Positions 22,073 through 33,659 of a stretch of 64,000 nt of DNA are shown here, in pieces. The stretch spans positions 992,001 to 1,056,000 of the forward strand of contig JALUTQ010000030.1 of NCBI GenBank assembly GCA_032718865.1, in the 5' to 3' direction. Below the pieces are notes generated by a model. The model was not told the origin of the DNA and did not search any database. It saw nothing but the letters and a program-made list of their open reading frames with translations. Source of the stretch: Tilletia caries (lineage: Eukaryota; Basidiomycota; Exobasidiomycetes; Tilletiales; Tilletiaceae). The translations under genes were made by a program, and so were the position numbers. The stretch's first letter is position 1. The number at the start of each line of letters is the position of its first letter.

Positions 22073-23641
22073 CAGTGACTTCCAAAACTGTCCATTCAAA
22101 ATCTCATTTACCTGTTTCCCCGTCCAACCCCCCTCTCTCACTAAGGAACGATTTCCAAAACCGCATGATCACGCATAGGAGGGTCTCAGAAGTAACCTGG
22201 CTGACGCAATATGCAGAGTAATGAGATTGAGTGGTGGTAGAGGCTTGGAAGCATTTGGACAGTTATGGCGCAAAAGCAGCAATTCTGCTTCAGTATCGTG
22301 TGGGACCACCTCTGGCCCTAATAACCGCTCGAATCCTGTCCGGCATAGAAGCATACAGCTTCTCGATGTAGTCCTGGGGGATCAGCGGCCACTGCTCGAG
22401 GATACGATCGCGCAACTGGTCCAGATTTGCCGCGGGAGTACGATATCCCTTCAATTGCTCCTTGAGACGACGCCAGAGGTGCTCGATTGGATTAAGGTCC
22501 GGACTCTGAGCGGGCCAGTCGAGTACTGAGATTTCGAGATGAGCGAGCCACGCCTTTGTGTGCCGGGATTTGTGCTTTGGGTCGTTTTCGTGCTGGAAAA
22601 TGTATTGCTGCTGAGGAACGGCTTGAGGGAGGAGGTCGAGAGCATCAAGGGTTGGCAAAAGGCGGTCCTGGAGGATGTCGGTGTACTTCTTGGAGTCCAT
22701 GATGCCTTGTATGAAGGCCATACCTCCCACAGAGGAGGAGGTAATGCACCCCCACACCATGACTCCCCCCTCCTCCAAATTTGTAGGTCGGCGTGACTTC
22801 CCTTTCGGTCAACGGTGACCCCTTCACGGCCCAGACCCACTTTCGACCGTCCGAACCAAAGCGATTGATCTTGGTCTCGTCCGAGAATACGACCTTGTTC
22901 CAGTCGCTTGCCGTCCAGTTCCGATGTGCACGTGCCCACTCGAGACGGGCGCGCTTGTGCGCTTTGGTGAGCGCGGGCTTCTTCTTCGTGACTCGGGCCC
23001 TCAAGCCAGAAGCTTTGAGAGCCCTCCGGACTGTCGTGACCGAGCATCGAGCGTTTCCGTTGCGAAGTAACTCGCGGTGGACGGAGGCAGCCGTTTGATG
23101 GCGACCGGTGAGGATGGAGCGCACGATCTGACGTCGATCGTGCTCGGTGAGCTTGCGAGGGCGGCCGGGGCGTGCCTGGACACTCAGGTTGTTGAGTCGT
23201 AAGCGCAGGTTGCCGACCCAAGACTTGCTGACGCCTCGATCTGCGGAGATTTGGCGCACGGAGAGACCTGCCTCAAGGTCGGACTTGACGCGTTGCGTGC
23301 GAGGGGAATTGGAAATGAAGAGAGGAGCTGCAAGAGGCTGTGTGGGCTCTAGAGACATCAAAGAAGAGCGTTCAGCGGATGGATGGGTGAAAGAAGTGAG
23401 CAAAGGTAGAAAACTCAAGCACGAAGAAGCTGTGCAAATAAAGCGTCAGTACTGTCCATTTATGTTGTGGCACTTCTTGAGTGGATTTCTGCAAGTAGCG
23501 GTGAGCGGATCGTTGTAGAAGATTCTGGAAGGTTCTCTGAGCTCATCTCGGATGGTTTTGTCAACTTCTGAGGGTTTCAACGAAGTGTGGCATGCCTTTC
23601 TCAATTTTGGAGCAACCACTGGACAGTTTTGGAAGTCACTG
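22073..23641. mobile_element. Tc1/mariner transposon, 1,569 bases
   Basis: A 22-base inverted repeat, CAGTGACTTCCAAAACTGTC then CA, opens the element at 22073 and its complement closes it at 23641. TA dinucleotides flank both ends (22071-22072, 23642-23643). One transposase gene fills most of the interior. It sits inside the Harbinger-like MITE. Confidence 0.9.
22290..23418 (-). pseudogene. Tc1/mariner transposase with one frame break
   Basis: The N-terminal part has two helix-turn-helix motifs (GLSVRQISADRGVSKSWV, then GRPRKLTEHDRRQIV) with a GRPR linker. The DDE catalytic part shows FSDETKINRFGSDGRKWVW (first Asp), QHENDPKHKS (second Asp) and DWPAQSPDLNPIEHLW (Glu, DD34E spacing type). The two open frames meet at a run of six G near 22765-22770 on the minus strand; five G would restore GGGVMVWGCI. 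Everything else is open, so a single-base slip, biological or from sequencing, separates it from an intact gene. Confidence 0.9.
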
Positions 23642-23722
23642 TATGTGCGTTGTGGAGAACTCAAGGGGGGGGCGGCCTCGGAGCCTTTTCCCGCCCTAGG
23701 GCGGCCATTAAGTTCGCCCTAA

Positions 23723-24523
23723 AAATAATGCGGTGATACGAATTTAGCGATCGGATGCCTGGCCCACAGGCCTCAGGCTGGAGAGACGTTCGAATCGAAG
23801 GCTGCCTGCTGGCGTCCAGGCTTTGACGAGCGCAGCAGCAGTGTCGAACATCTGCCTCGCTCCGAAAATAGGGGTGTGGGCTTGTGATGTTACATTTATA
23901 GTTGAAGCAGGATCCGTGTCCTCGAAACTTGGCCATCGATGCTTTTCAGAGCATCTTCGGAGACGCTGGACTGAGCAGGATGCGACTGGAAGGTTCTCTG
24001 CAGGATGGCTGCGAAGGTATAAAAGGAGGCTCTCTGGATGTGGTTGTGGCTGAAGATGAAATGAACGTGGTTGTGGCTGAAGATGATATGAACAAGCAAG
24101 ACTTTCCTCTTCTTTACTCAGTCTGATCGATCGATCACAACAGTGCCGACAGGTGCTCGTCGACAAAGCATCGTAAACGCCGTGGATCAGCGTCGGATTC
24201 GACGTCTCCTTTTTCTCATGTGGCTCAGACCTCTCCCTCTCGCAGATACATGCCGTGTTGGACCTCTCGGTCATGACCTCGGCGAACCTTCCGCTCTCTG
24301 TCTTAGTTCTCTCTCATCGCCTTTCTCTCTCCCTTCGAGATCATTGCCATTCTCTGTCCTATAAGAAGGTCGCCCAACTGTACCTCTTCCAAGAGAATTC
24401 GGACGATTCATTCCTGTTTCCTTTAACTTCTCGTTCCCTTCCACACACTCGTTTGACCTCTCCTTCGATTCCCTCTTTTTCCTTCTTCTTCACTACCATC
24501 GTTCAAGGTCTCGACCACAAAAC
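23723..24523. other. Spacer; probable 5' LTR area of the broken gypsy element
   Basis: No coding evidence. A short direct repeat, GTGGTTGTGGCTGAAGATGA, occurs twice at about 24038-24086. The primer-binding-like site at 24524 implies that an LTR ends just before it, but no second copy exists in the window to define its edges. Confidence 0.4.
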
Positions 24524-24536
24524 TGGTAGCTCCGCC
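24524..24536 (+). promoter_or_regulatory. Primer-binding site of the broken gypsy element
   Basis: TGGTAGCTCCGCC, the same 13-mer found just inside the left LTR of the gag-only element. It lies about 260 bases before the gag ATG. Confidence 0.5.
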
Positions 24537-24792
24537 TCGTCCGATCATCAATACGGGATCCACACTCTTTGTCGTTGTTGTTGCCCCATCAACACAACAA
24601 ACGTTCTCGTCAGTACTTGCCTTGCCCTTCTCCCCTCGTTGTCTCCTTTATTAGGTTCCCCTCGCTGATCTTTACTCGTTAACTCGTGCCTCTGACTCTT
24701 TCACTCGTTTACTCGCTCGCTCGCTCGTCCACGATCCATGCTTCCTTCCATTTAGTCTCATCCCCCTTTTTCGCTGAGCTTCGATCGCCAAG

Positions 24793-26300
24793 ATGCCACC
24801 CGATCACAGCACCAACATATTCGTCGCGCTCGCAGCCGCGGCGCTTAGGAGAGGCCTATCATGCGTCCCCGACAAGGGTTCGTACGGCGCTCCGAAGGCT
24901 TTCCGCGGCGACAAGCCAGACCGGCTCGAGTCCTTCCTCCGGTTGGTCGACAAGATCATCACCTTCTACGAGGTCACCGATGAAACCGAGTCAGCAAAAA
25001 TCCTCTTCGGCTATCTCGGAGGACCGGCAAAGGTTCTGTTCCGGGAACATCCGTCGTACAAGGAAGGCAAATACGACGAGATGCTGAAGGCCCTCCGCAT
25101 CATGTAGTATGTACCCTTCCCGCAAACACAAGTTCAAATACACCTCTGGCGACCTGGAACGCATCGCCAAGAAGATGGCACAAAAAACGGTGGAGCTCGC
25201 TCGAACACGTCGCCGCCTTCAAGAGGACGTTCGAGATCGTCGGTCTCTGGTGCCTCAACAACAAGAAGATCGAGCCGGAACGATACAATCGTATCTTTTG
25301 GGACGGACTCTCCAAGAATCTTCAACGCGATCTCAAGTACATGGACGCTCAATGGGGCCTCAAGGTCGATCCGTCTACGACACCCTCGGCCGAAGGCGTG
25401 TACCAGGCGCTTCTTAAATATTTCAGCTTTGACGACTTCGACGCCGACCTGCGATACAGGAAGTCCAAGAAATCTCATCGTCGAAGCTCCTCCTCCTCCT
25501 CCTCGAGTTCCTCATCTTCCTCATCAGACTCCTCCTCAGACTCTTTAGACTCCTCAGACTCGGACTCAGACAGCAGCGAGGACCGAAAGGTCAAAAGGAA
25601 GAAGAAGTCCCGCTCTCACCGCCACCGAGACGAGAAGACGAAGGCCGGCTCTCCCCCCTCCTCATCCTCCTCGTCTTCGAGTGCTTCCAGCAAGGAGAGC
25701 AGTGAGACGGACGCGGAGGCGGCGAAGCGGATGACGGACAGCTCAAAGGACAAGAAGAAGGGGAAGTCGACAAGCAAAGTCCGCTTCGAAGACTCCTCCC
25801 CCTCTTCGAAGTCTCCGGACGATGCCTCGGTCGAGCAGCTTGCTCGCCAGCTTGCTGACCTTGACGTCAACTCGGCCGAGTACAAGTCGGCCTGGATGTG
25901 CTGGATGACCACGTGCTTAACACGTGGCACCAGTATCTTTAATCTTATCTCTCCCTTTCCTTTCTCTTATCTTCCTTTCTCTTTCTCTTTCTCTCGCATC
26001 TCTACATAGCAACACCTGCCTCCACTTCCCTTCCCTTTTTCTCACGTCACACTTTTCTCTCGCCCTCATCCTTACCCTTCTCGAGCTCATCCTTGTACCT
26101 AGTCCTTTTTTCCTTGTCATTTATCACTCATCTTCGTACTTCACTAAGCTACAAGTTATAACTAGCAGTCATAATATCTCTAGTCTTATACACTGGATCG
26201 TCATGGTCGAGAAGGCGCCTTCCGTCGCAGCCAACATCCCTCGACCCGCCGAGTCCCTTTCCGTGAACGCCATCTCAGCCGGCTCTAGAGTTCCTCCGCA
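24793..26300 (+). pseudogene. Gag of a broken gypsy element, first part
   Basis: The ATG opens a gag capsid-like domain (YGAPKAFRGDKPDRLESFL, then FGYLGGPAKVLFREH). It needs at least two frame changes, near 25105 and at the A run near 25190, to continue through EHVAAFKRTFEIVGLWCL and WDGLSKNLQRDLKYMDAQWG. A long Ser-rich, then basic stretch follows (25485-25790). The frame is cut at SAW by a solo LTR and resumes at IVMVEKAPSVAANI, then is cut again by the hAT element at VPP. The rest of gag is at 33660-34336. Gypsy affiliation is inferred from the gag style and the protease that follows. Confidence 0.7.
25897..26192 (+). mobile_element. Solo LTR, 296 bases
   Basis: It begins TGTGCTGGATGACC and ends CTTATACA, and is flanked by CTGGA at 25892-25896 and 26193-26197. 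Removing it with one repeat restores the gag reading (SAW to IVMVEK). Its ends resemble those of the full gypsy LTRs (TGTGCT...ATACA), suggesting a related family. Confidence 0.82.
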
Positions 26301-26667
26301 CAGTGGTCGGCATGGATGAGAAATCGGATGAGAGGGGGTCCTCATCCACATCCACACCCACATCCGACCAGAAATTTTGCCCTCATCCACATCCACATCC
26401 ACCAGATCCGATGTCACTCGGATGTCATCCGCTTATGTAATCAATTTTTCGGCGCGTGGCTGCCACTCACGTGGCAGCCCTCCGCACCCGACTTTCATCG
26501 GACCTCATCGGATGTGAACGGGTGATGATCAGATGGCATCCGATGTTACTGCAGCTGACATCCGTTTACCATCGGATACTCCTTCGGCACTTCATTTGTG
26601 CCATCCTGCTCCTTACTTCCGCTTCTTCTCATCACCAACGTACGGTTCCATACACCCTGTCAGTATC

Positions 26668-29355
26668 ATGACATCCCAGACCGAACAGAAGGCCATTCTC
26701 AACAGAGGCCTCACAGAATATTGGCCTTCTCCTAGTGTCGTGCAGCAACTCGACCTTCACAAGCTTCTCTTTGGTCGACCAGACGCTCCCGGCTCGACCC
26801 TCGTGCCGCTCTTGGCGAAATATGGACCAAAGCCTGAGAAGCTCTTCGTCAGTGGCGACACGATCACATGGACGGACACCCGCGGAGCCGGCCCTCTCGG
26901 TCCTGCGATGGAGTTACGGCTGCTCCTTCTCTCTTTCCAGCAGCTCGAGGGACAAGCACCGGATCTTGACATCCCACATGTCGCGCAGCAGCTGGTGCCC
27001 TGTTTGGCCTCTCATGTCCTCACTCATCTGACCGGCGCAGCCTTGGAGCAGAGCGAGGCGCTGCTTCAGGATCCTCAGGCGAACGAATATGGCCGGATGG
27101 TTTTTCCAATGGGCCCAGCGTTGTTGCACCTTCAGGTTCAGCAAGCAATTTCGACCAAAGAGGTTCACATGCTAAGGCAGTTTGTGGAGACTCAGACATC
27201 GGATGCATCCAACAGTCAACAGCAGAAGGACGAGCTCGACGAGATACGGGCAGAGCTGCGGAAAGCAGAGCAGGCGATTACAGCGGCGGAGGAACTGGAA
27301 ACGCTGCTCGAGAAGGCTCGTTCTGACGTCAAAGAACTGGAGGCGCAGGCGGTGCGAAAAGAGACGGAGATCGTCCACGCGAAGGATCAACTTCGGGCCT
27401 CTGCAGAGCAAAGCAGCCAGGAGATCGCCAATCTACAAGACCGCCTTCGAGAGGCCGTACGAAAGGGCGAGAATGCATCCGCTGACAGCCATCTGCGCCT
27501 CACCACAGCTGAGCACCATCTCAAGGCCTCCGAAGACCGTCTCAAAGTCTCCGAAGACCAACTGAAGGCCGCCCTGCAACAGGAAAAATCCCTCAGAACT
27601 CTTCTTCGCGAGGCTGATGCACGCAAGGCCTCGGACGACGACCGCTTGCAAGCAGCGCGCAACTATGGCAAAGCTTTGGAAGAACGACTGCAACAGGCGG
27701 AAGACCGGGTGAATCCACTGGAGGCTCAGCTCAATACCTTCGAGCAGCGGAGCCGAACAGCGCAGGTTAACACGGAGAAGCTTTCAAACAGAAGCAAGAT
27801 CTGGAGGATAACGTGCGGAGCTTGACGTCCAAGTGCGACGAAGCGACGGAGAAGCTGCACTCTTCCGAGATCGAATGCGCCAAGCTCAGGGAGGAGCTGC
27901 GGACAAAGATCGAAGCAGAGAAACGGTCGGAGAACACGAGGACATCAAACCGACACGCCGGGAGCGACACTGCGTTTGCTACGACGATCGCGCTGGATGC
28001 CTTGAAAAAGAACGTGAGTAGGCCGGCACGATGTTCTTCCCACAGATGCCGGCTCGCTGAATCCTGACCTTCTCTCTGAACTATGGCTCTTCCAGTTGAA
28101 ATCGGCAGACCAAAAGGCGCAGCGTTTGCAAGCTGAGCTGGACGGCATGGTACGTTTGTTCGTCGTTCATCGTTATCCCTCCAGTGCAGAGATACTGACG
28201 TCCTCGTTTGACCGTCGGCTGTAGCGAGCGCAGATTACGGAGACCAATCGTACAGCCGAGGCTTCTCTGCAAGCTCCTCAAGAAGTACGTCTCCTTCCCA
28301 CGAACCCCATTTGGCGCGACGCAGCCCGTTATTCGATCGACCCTCAAACTCGTACCGTGGGTGCCGGTGCGCACGGGAGGGTGCGTGTGGTCCGCGATGA
28401 CCTTACTCGCAATCGTGTGGTGGTGAAGGTGAACAAGATTCCTCCTCCTGGGGTTCTTCCGCAACATATAGGGCGCGAGATCGACTTTCTCGCAGAATCG
28501 AGCTGCGACTACGTCGTTCCACTCCTGGACATGGTTCAGTTCATGGAGGGACAGCATCACTTTCTTGGACTGGTCATGCCGTTCTATCCTTGCGATCTGG
28601 AAGGGGTTATCTACGACTTCGCAAGGAACCTCAACGTCAAAGACATCACCCACTACGCCAGTCAAATCTTGTCCGGACTCTCTTTCCTGGCGTCGCGCGA
28701 CATCATCCATTGCGACTTGAAGCCTGCTAATTTGCTGGTCGGAAAGAATCACCAACTGGTCCTCGCCGACTTCGGCCTGGCGGAGATCAGAGTCCGCCCG
28801 CAGCAGAGACGGGTTATCGCATCGATGAATTACCGCTTGCCCGAGTGCTTCTTCCGGACTGAACAACGCGGGCAGTCGCTGGACATTTGGGCGTTTGGGG
28901 TTATTTTGGCGGAGATGATCGGTCGAGCCTTGCCCTGGGATGGATCCACGCCCCTGGACATTTTTGAACAGATCCTTCGTCACACCGGTGTTCCTTATCA
29001 AGCGGAGCTGTTCCCGGGTGCAGGCAAACTCCCCGGTGTGTTCCACGGACAAGACATGCACAGCGAAAGGTCAATCCCACCGACTGGGCAAGTCAAGTTC
29101 GATCCACGCCCTCGGCTTCTGCCCATGTCGATCGACACCTGTGGAACCTCTCGAGATCATTTCCGTGATCTCCTTGCGCTTGTGGACCGGACACTGGTCC
29201 TCAATCCGGCACGCCGACCGTCGGCATCGCGACTGCTGGAGTCGACCGCCTTTCGGGATTCAGATCCACGGGGCGATAGGAAGATGCAGCCTTTTGGATC
29301 CGAATTGAGAGCATCGGATGTTGCTGAAATCAGACGTTCCCGGCGGCGGTTGTAG
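26668..29355 (+). CDS. Coiled-coil protein kinase (hAT cargo), multi-exon
   Basis: The ATG at 26668 opens an unrecognised N-terminal domain of about 170 residues (LNRGLTEYWPSPSVV, then DTITWTDTRGAGPLGPAMEL), then a long coiled coil rich in Glu/Lys/Ala (about 27190-28010). The kinase domain starts near 28340: Gly loop GAGAHGRV, Lys in VVVKVNK, catalytic loop IIHCDLKPANLLV, metal site ADFGLA, YRLPE in place of APE, and DIWAFGVILAEM. HCD instead of HRD is common in DYRK/CLK-like kinases. Introns at about 28013-28095 and 28150-28224 join the parts. The coiled coil needs one frame change near 27785. All main catalytic residues are present, so activity is plausible. It could be a captured host gene; its target is unknown. 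Confidence 0.72.
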
Positions 29356-29455
29356 TTACATAGGCACGACCTTTCTCTGTCAATGCAATAGAGTCTATGT
29401 TGGCCTCTCCTGTTCGTCGCTCCCTGGAAAACTTCTGATATATAGCGCTGGATCA

Positions 29456-29640
29456 ATTATCCAGCGATCATCCGCGATTACCCAGTCTCCATCCAAAGGT
29501 CATCCGTGGTCATTCAATGCTCACCCGCTTGTCATCCGCTGTCATCCAGTGCCCATCCGTTTGTCATCCGTAGTCATCCAGTGCCCATCCGTTTGTCATC
29601 CGTAGGCATCCACTATTCACCCGTGTATCATCCACCTTCA
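29456..29640 (+). repeat. Internal CATCCG-type repeat cluster in the hAT element
   Basis: About a dozen degenerate units of the kind GTCATCCGT and CCATCCG, including a direct repeat of GTCATCCAGTGCCCATCCG, lie between the ends of the kinase and transposase genes. The same word fills both subterminal zones of the element, where hAT transposases usually bind. Confidence 0.7.
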
Positions 29641-29724
29641 CTCTTTGTACATCCAGTCACATCGGGATTTCTAAGTGACACAATAAAGCAAGTGCAGGAT
29701 GATGCCATTCTAATTCGAGCAAAG

Positions 29725-32700
29725 CTACAAGGTCCGCTGAGCCTCCTGCGCCGAGTTAGGAGTCGCCATTGCTGTTGAAGGGTTGCCAACTTCGGATTGT
29801 TCAGATGCCACTGACTTGGGCGTGAGCTGCGGAAGCTCATCGACGATGTCGGGTTCACCGTAGCCATCGAAACCGCTCAGCATCAGGAGCTTTGACATCG
29901 TCAGCTTCTGAATGCTGAAAGGGCCCAAGTTTCGACGAGGAGAGCAAAAGATCCCGGCGTGACTGAAACCGCGTTCCGCTACCGCTGTACTTGCAGGGGT
30001 CAACAACACCACTCTTGCGAGAATGGAGAGTCGCGGAAGCAGAATCGCATGTCTTTTCCACCACGCGACTGCTCCGTCCGTTGTCTGCAAGTCGTTTGCG
30101 CCCCAGCTGTATAGCTTCGACAGGTATTTCTCGACTTCGTCGGCCTGCGAGCTGGAAGATGTTGGAGCGCAACGCTGGCTTCCGATGAAGCGGTCGTACT
30201 TCGTCTGAATGGTATTCTCCTCGGCTCTTGATTCCCGGCCAACGAATGTGTCGAGGTATTCGCGTAGCAGATCGTGCGCACCGTGAGCCTGTGACGGAAA
30301 GTGCGCTTCGAGCCATTTGAGCCGGTATCCGGGATGCATGAGCGTGGCTACGATGATCAACTCGTTCTTCTTGGTCCTCTTCAAGTACTTGTCGTGCCTT
30401 TTTTGCATCGCAATGATCGCCTTCTTCACGCCGTATGCAGCTGTGCCTTCTCTGATCTCCTTGAGAGAGTCGAGCTGAAGCTGTAGATTTGTTCGAAGGA
30501 CGTGATGGAAGAACAGGACGTCGCCGATCGAAGCTTCCCGCGACTGGGCATCGAGACTGAGCACTTCAGCGCACTCGAGAACGTCGACGAGCTTCTACAT
30601 CGCCAACCATTCCGGTCTCGAAATTGAGAAAGGTCCTCACTTGCCAGTTTCGTCCGAATTGACCAGCGCTGTAAAAGCCCGTTGGACGTTAACGCAGCCT
30701 CGCATCTCGACCAGAGCTGAGTTCCATCGCGTCGCATTGCGAAGCATCGGAACCACCTTCTTCTTCTCTCCTGGGTATGAGCTCTTGATGAGTTCGGTGA
30801 ACTGCGTCAGTGATTTCGGGGAGGATCGAATCTTCACCAAGCATTGGTGAATTCGGGTAAGTGCTGAGGAAGTTTCGTCCACGTCCGAGGCCTCGTATTC
30901 TTGGACGATTTCGGCATCATCGGGACTAAGTGCATCTGCATCTTCTCCGTCCCCTTCTTCGCCGTCGCCATCCGGAACAGGCTCTTCCATCAGCTCGGCC
31001 ATCTCCGCGCGCATCTGCTCCTCTTCCTGTTGTAGTTCCTTCTCCTCGACGCTGAGCTCTTGCTCGGCAGCCAGCCCAGTGTATCGACGCAGCCCGCCCC
31101 CGACCTCGGTCTCGTCGATCATAATCGTAGGGGCAAGAACTTTGTCGTTGTCCTTCTCGACCATAGCAAGCTCGGCTCCTGCTGCAGCCGTACCGTCCAG
31201 AACCGCGCGGTTGAGTCCGTGAGCAAAGCAAAGGACAAGGGAGTCGACGATCTTGTGCCGCATTGGGACGACGGAGCCGATTTCGCTGTCGACTTCCAGT
31301 TGAATGAAGCGCGATGCGCGGATGTTGGACTCGGCAGCGTCGGAGACAATGACTCCCGACCAATGGTCCCACAGCTTGTTCTCTTTGAGAATGGAGACGA
31401 TGTGCGCAGCAAAAGTAGCTCCGGTATGGTCGGCGCCGAGCTGATTGAACGCGATGCATGCCTCCCGTCGAACGAAGTTGCCGTCGATCCAGCTAGCGTG
31501 CACTGCGAGAAATGCCGCACGTCTGTTACGTGTCGTCCAGCCATCGTGTTGGATGGAAAACTTGGTGTTTGCCGTCTTGATCGCTTCGATAGCCTGGGTG
31601 AACAGCGAAGAATGCATCTTGTCGAGATCTCGTCCGATCGTGCGTGCCGACTTGAGTGCTGACTCCCCAACAGCTGTGTTGGCTCTGGCCATCATCCTCC
31701 GAAAATGCTGATTCCGAGCCGCTGTGAAAGGCTGACTGGTCATCACGATCCAAACGAGGGTCGCTCGCCGTTGATTGGCGGTTTGCGTCTCGAGGGCGGA
31801 GCGACGGACCTGCTTCGTCCACTTCGACATGAAGGACCGCTGCGACATTGCATCTAGATCACGTCCCTTCGCTGGTTCGGGCACACGCGCAGACTCGTCG
31901 TCCTTTGCCCATGACGGGATCCAGGGTTCGACACCTTTTGTCAAAGGAGTGTCCCGGTCGGGGCATGGCCCTCTGCCTGGTTTCGCGTTCAGGTGTCCGA
32001 GGAGGTTTGTGGTAATCCCTGGAGCCGCAGTAAACGTGCGGTGGCAGCAACGACATTTCCAAGTGATGGACTTGATGAATCCAGGACTCGGTTCGAGCTT
32101 GGAAACCGGGTCGAAGTATTTCAGGACTGTGATGCTCTGGACTTCGTTGAGAGCAGGGTATCGCCAGTCTTGGATTCGCCCGTTCTTTGCCCTAACGACG
32201 TCCTTCTGTCGATCCTTGGCTTCGGCTCGCGCTTTGCGCGTTTCTTCAGCCCCAAACCCTCGGCGCTCGCATTCGTCTTGTGCTGCCTGGTCATTGTCGG
32301 GCCCATCGCCGTCCTGTTTGATCCGCGCGTCATTCAAAGCCTGACCCGACAATCGAGGTGCAGATCCTCGATGATGGGATTGCACCGCAGAAGATGCTCT
32401 GGTATTGGTGTAGACTTCTTGTTCCTGTTGCGTCGGGCGAAACTTCTTCTTTGGAGCAGTTTCTGCGCTGGATCGATCCGTGCCCTTCTTACGCTTCTTT
32501 CTCACGGGGGAGGCCGGAAGAGCGTCTTCATCTTCGTCGTCGCTGTCGTCAAGGATGGTCTTGCGGTGTTTACGACCGACAACCGTGATATCGCCATCGT
32601 CATCGGCAGGATCTGATCGGTCCGACGGAGAAGCGGCCTTCCCTTGGCGTCCGCGAGACCCTTCGTCACCCGAGAGTTCAAAGTTGCCGCTGCATCTGCG

Positions 32701-33227
32701 GTTCTGCGTACGCGCTCGTGTGCTTGCGCGTACGGGGGAGACCGATCCTTTTCGAGTCGGGACATGGAGCTTTGAACCGACTCCGAGCGACGATGACGTT
32801 CCGGCGGTAGAGGTGGGCTGCCGAGAGGAAGGCTGACCTTTTTTCTTGATGTCCATGAGTATCTTGTCAAAGTTCCCCGGGGTGGGATCGCTCTCAAACT
32901 GCTTAAACGCTGCCTCCACGATGGAGTTGTCGATGCGAGGCTGAAGGTTGGAACAAGAAGAGACAGCGGATGTCAGCATCGAGACCCTATCCGTCGCAGC
33001 GCATGAGTCGTCTAGCTACTCACTCGTTTAGAGAAGTCGTATTCCTCGGGCTCCTTCTTGTCGATGAACTCGCCGTTGTATTCCAGGAAGGCCTTCCAGC
33101 TTGCGGTGGCCTGAGGGAACAGAGAGAGCGAAGAAAGCGCCTCGCCCATGGCCTCGGTCTCAAGGCCATGGCAAAACCATTGCCCGGTGATATCCAAGAG
33201 CTTGAGTTCCTGCGCGTATGATGGCAT
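29725..33227 (-). CDS. hAT transposase with BED-type zinc finger and hATC domain
   Basis: Exon 1 is 33227-33024 (MPSYAQELKLLDITG...DFSKR) and joins in phase to 32940 (PRIDNSIVEAAFKQF). The long second exon has an acidic/basic low-complexity region, a zinc finger (WKCRCCHRTF...GHLNAKPGRGPC), and the catalytic core: IQHDGWTT with the first Asp, VSDAAESN with the second, and LCFAHGLNRAV for the C-x-x-H. The last exon (from about 30594) holds the hATC dimerisation region, WWKRHAILLPRLSILARVVL and TAVAERGFSHAG with the final Glu. The junction near 30640-30594 is one base out of phase as I read it. No premature stop was seen, so it may be the active enzyme for this element. Confidence 0.82.
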
Positions 33228-33659
33228 GGCCGGGAAACTTGCTGAAGGCAATGGATGTGGTGGTGGTGATGGAGCCGACCGGTGACAAAAGTCTTTTCAG
33301 CGTGCTGCGCATGGATGAGATCAGGTGATGGACCGATGATCATTCTAACCAAAAGCAGACAATCATCCGATCTGACCGGGATCTAAGCCGATGACACCAA
33401 AATTTGCAATTTCAAAAATCAAGAATCAGTTGAATGGCGCGAAAATTGGCTTTCACGTGCCTCAGCCGGATGTCATCCATGCATCAGCTGATGACGGTCG
33501 GATGAGGGTCGGATTCGGAAGACATCCGGATGTATCTCATCCGCCTCATCCACATCCGAGCTGAAACCAAAATCGGCCGCCTCATCCACATCCACATCCG
33601 ATTGGTCGGATGATATGACATCCACATCCACCGGTCATCCACACCCATGCCGACCACTG

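Larger units (their letters stand above)
17599..23719. mobile_element. Harbinger-like MITE split by two later insertions
   Basis: Ends are GGGCGAACTTAATGGCC (left, interrupted after TTAA) and its complement ending CGCCC at 23719. The flanks are TAA at 17596-17598 and 23720-23722, the three-base duplication usual for PIF/Harbinger. Without the inserts it is about 310 bases and non-coding. Both arms contain the palindrome GCCGCCCTAGGGCGGC (21856-21871 and about 23687-23703). A Harbinger element entered its left arm at TAA and a mariner element its middle at TA. Confidence 0.8.
26301..33659. mobile_element. 7.36-kb hAT transposon carrying a coiled-coil kinase gene
   Basis: A 15-base inverted repeat, CAGTGGTCGGCATGG, opens at 26301 and closes as its complement at 33659. 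The 8-base duplication CCTCCGCA flanks it (26293-26300, 33660-33667), and removing the insert rejoins the gag frame. Both subterminal regions (about 26315-26420 and 33440-33640) are dense in CATCC/GGATG words. Two divergent units are inside: a coiled-coil plus kinase gene on the plus strand (26668-29355) and a hAT transposase on the minus strand (33227-29725); their 3' ends face each other. hAT elements usually carry only the transposase, so the kinase is cargo or a captured gene. Confidence 0.9.

Noticed and set aside
23723..24520. Exact 5' LTR borders for the broken gypsy element
   Set aside because: Without the partner LTR in the window, candidate TG...CA edges are too many to choose from.
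29456..29640. Possible CRISPR array (regular CATCCG repeats)
   Set aside because: Units are short, degenerate and unevenly spaced, without unique spacers, and the host is a fungus.
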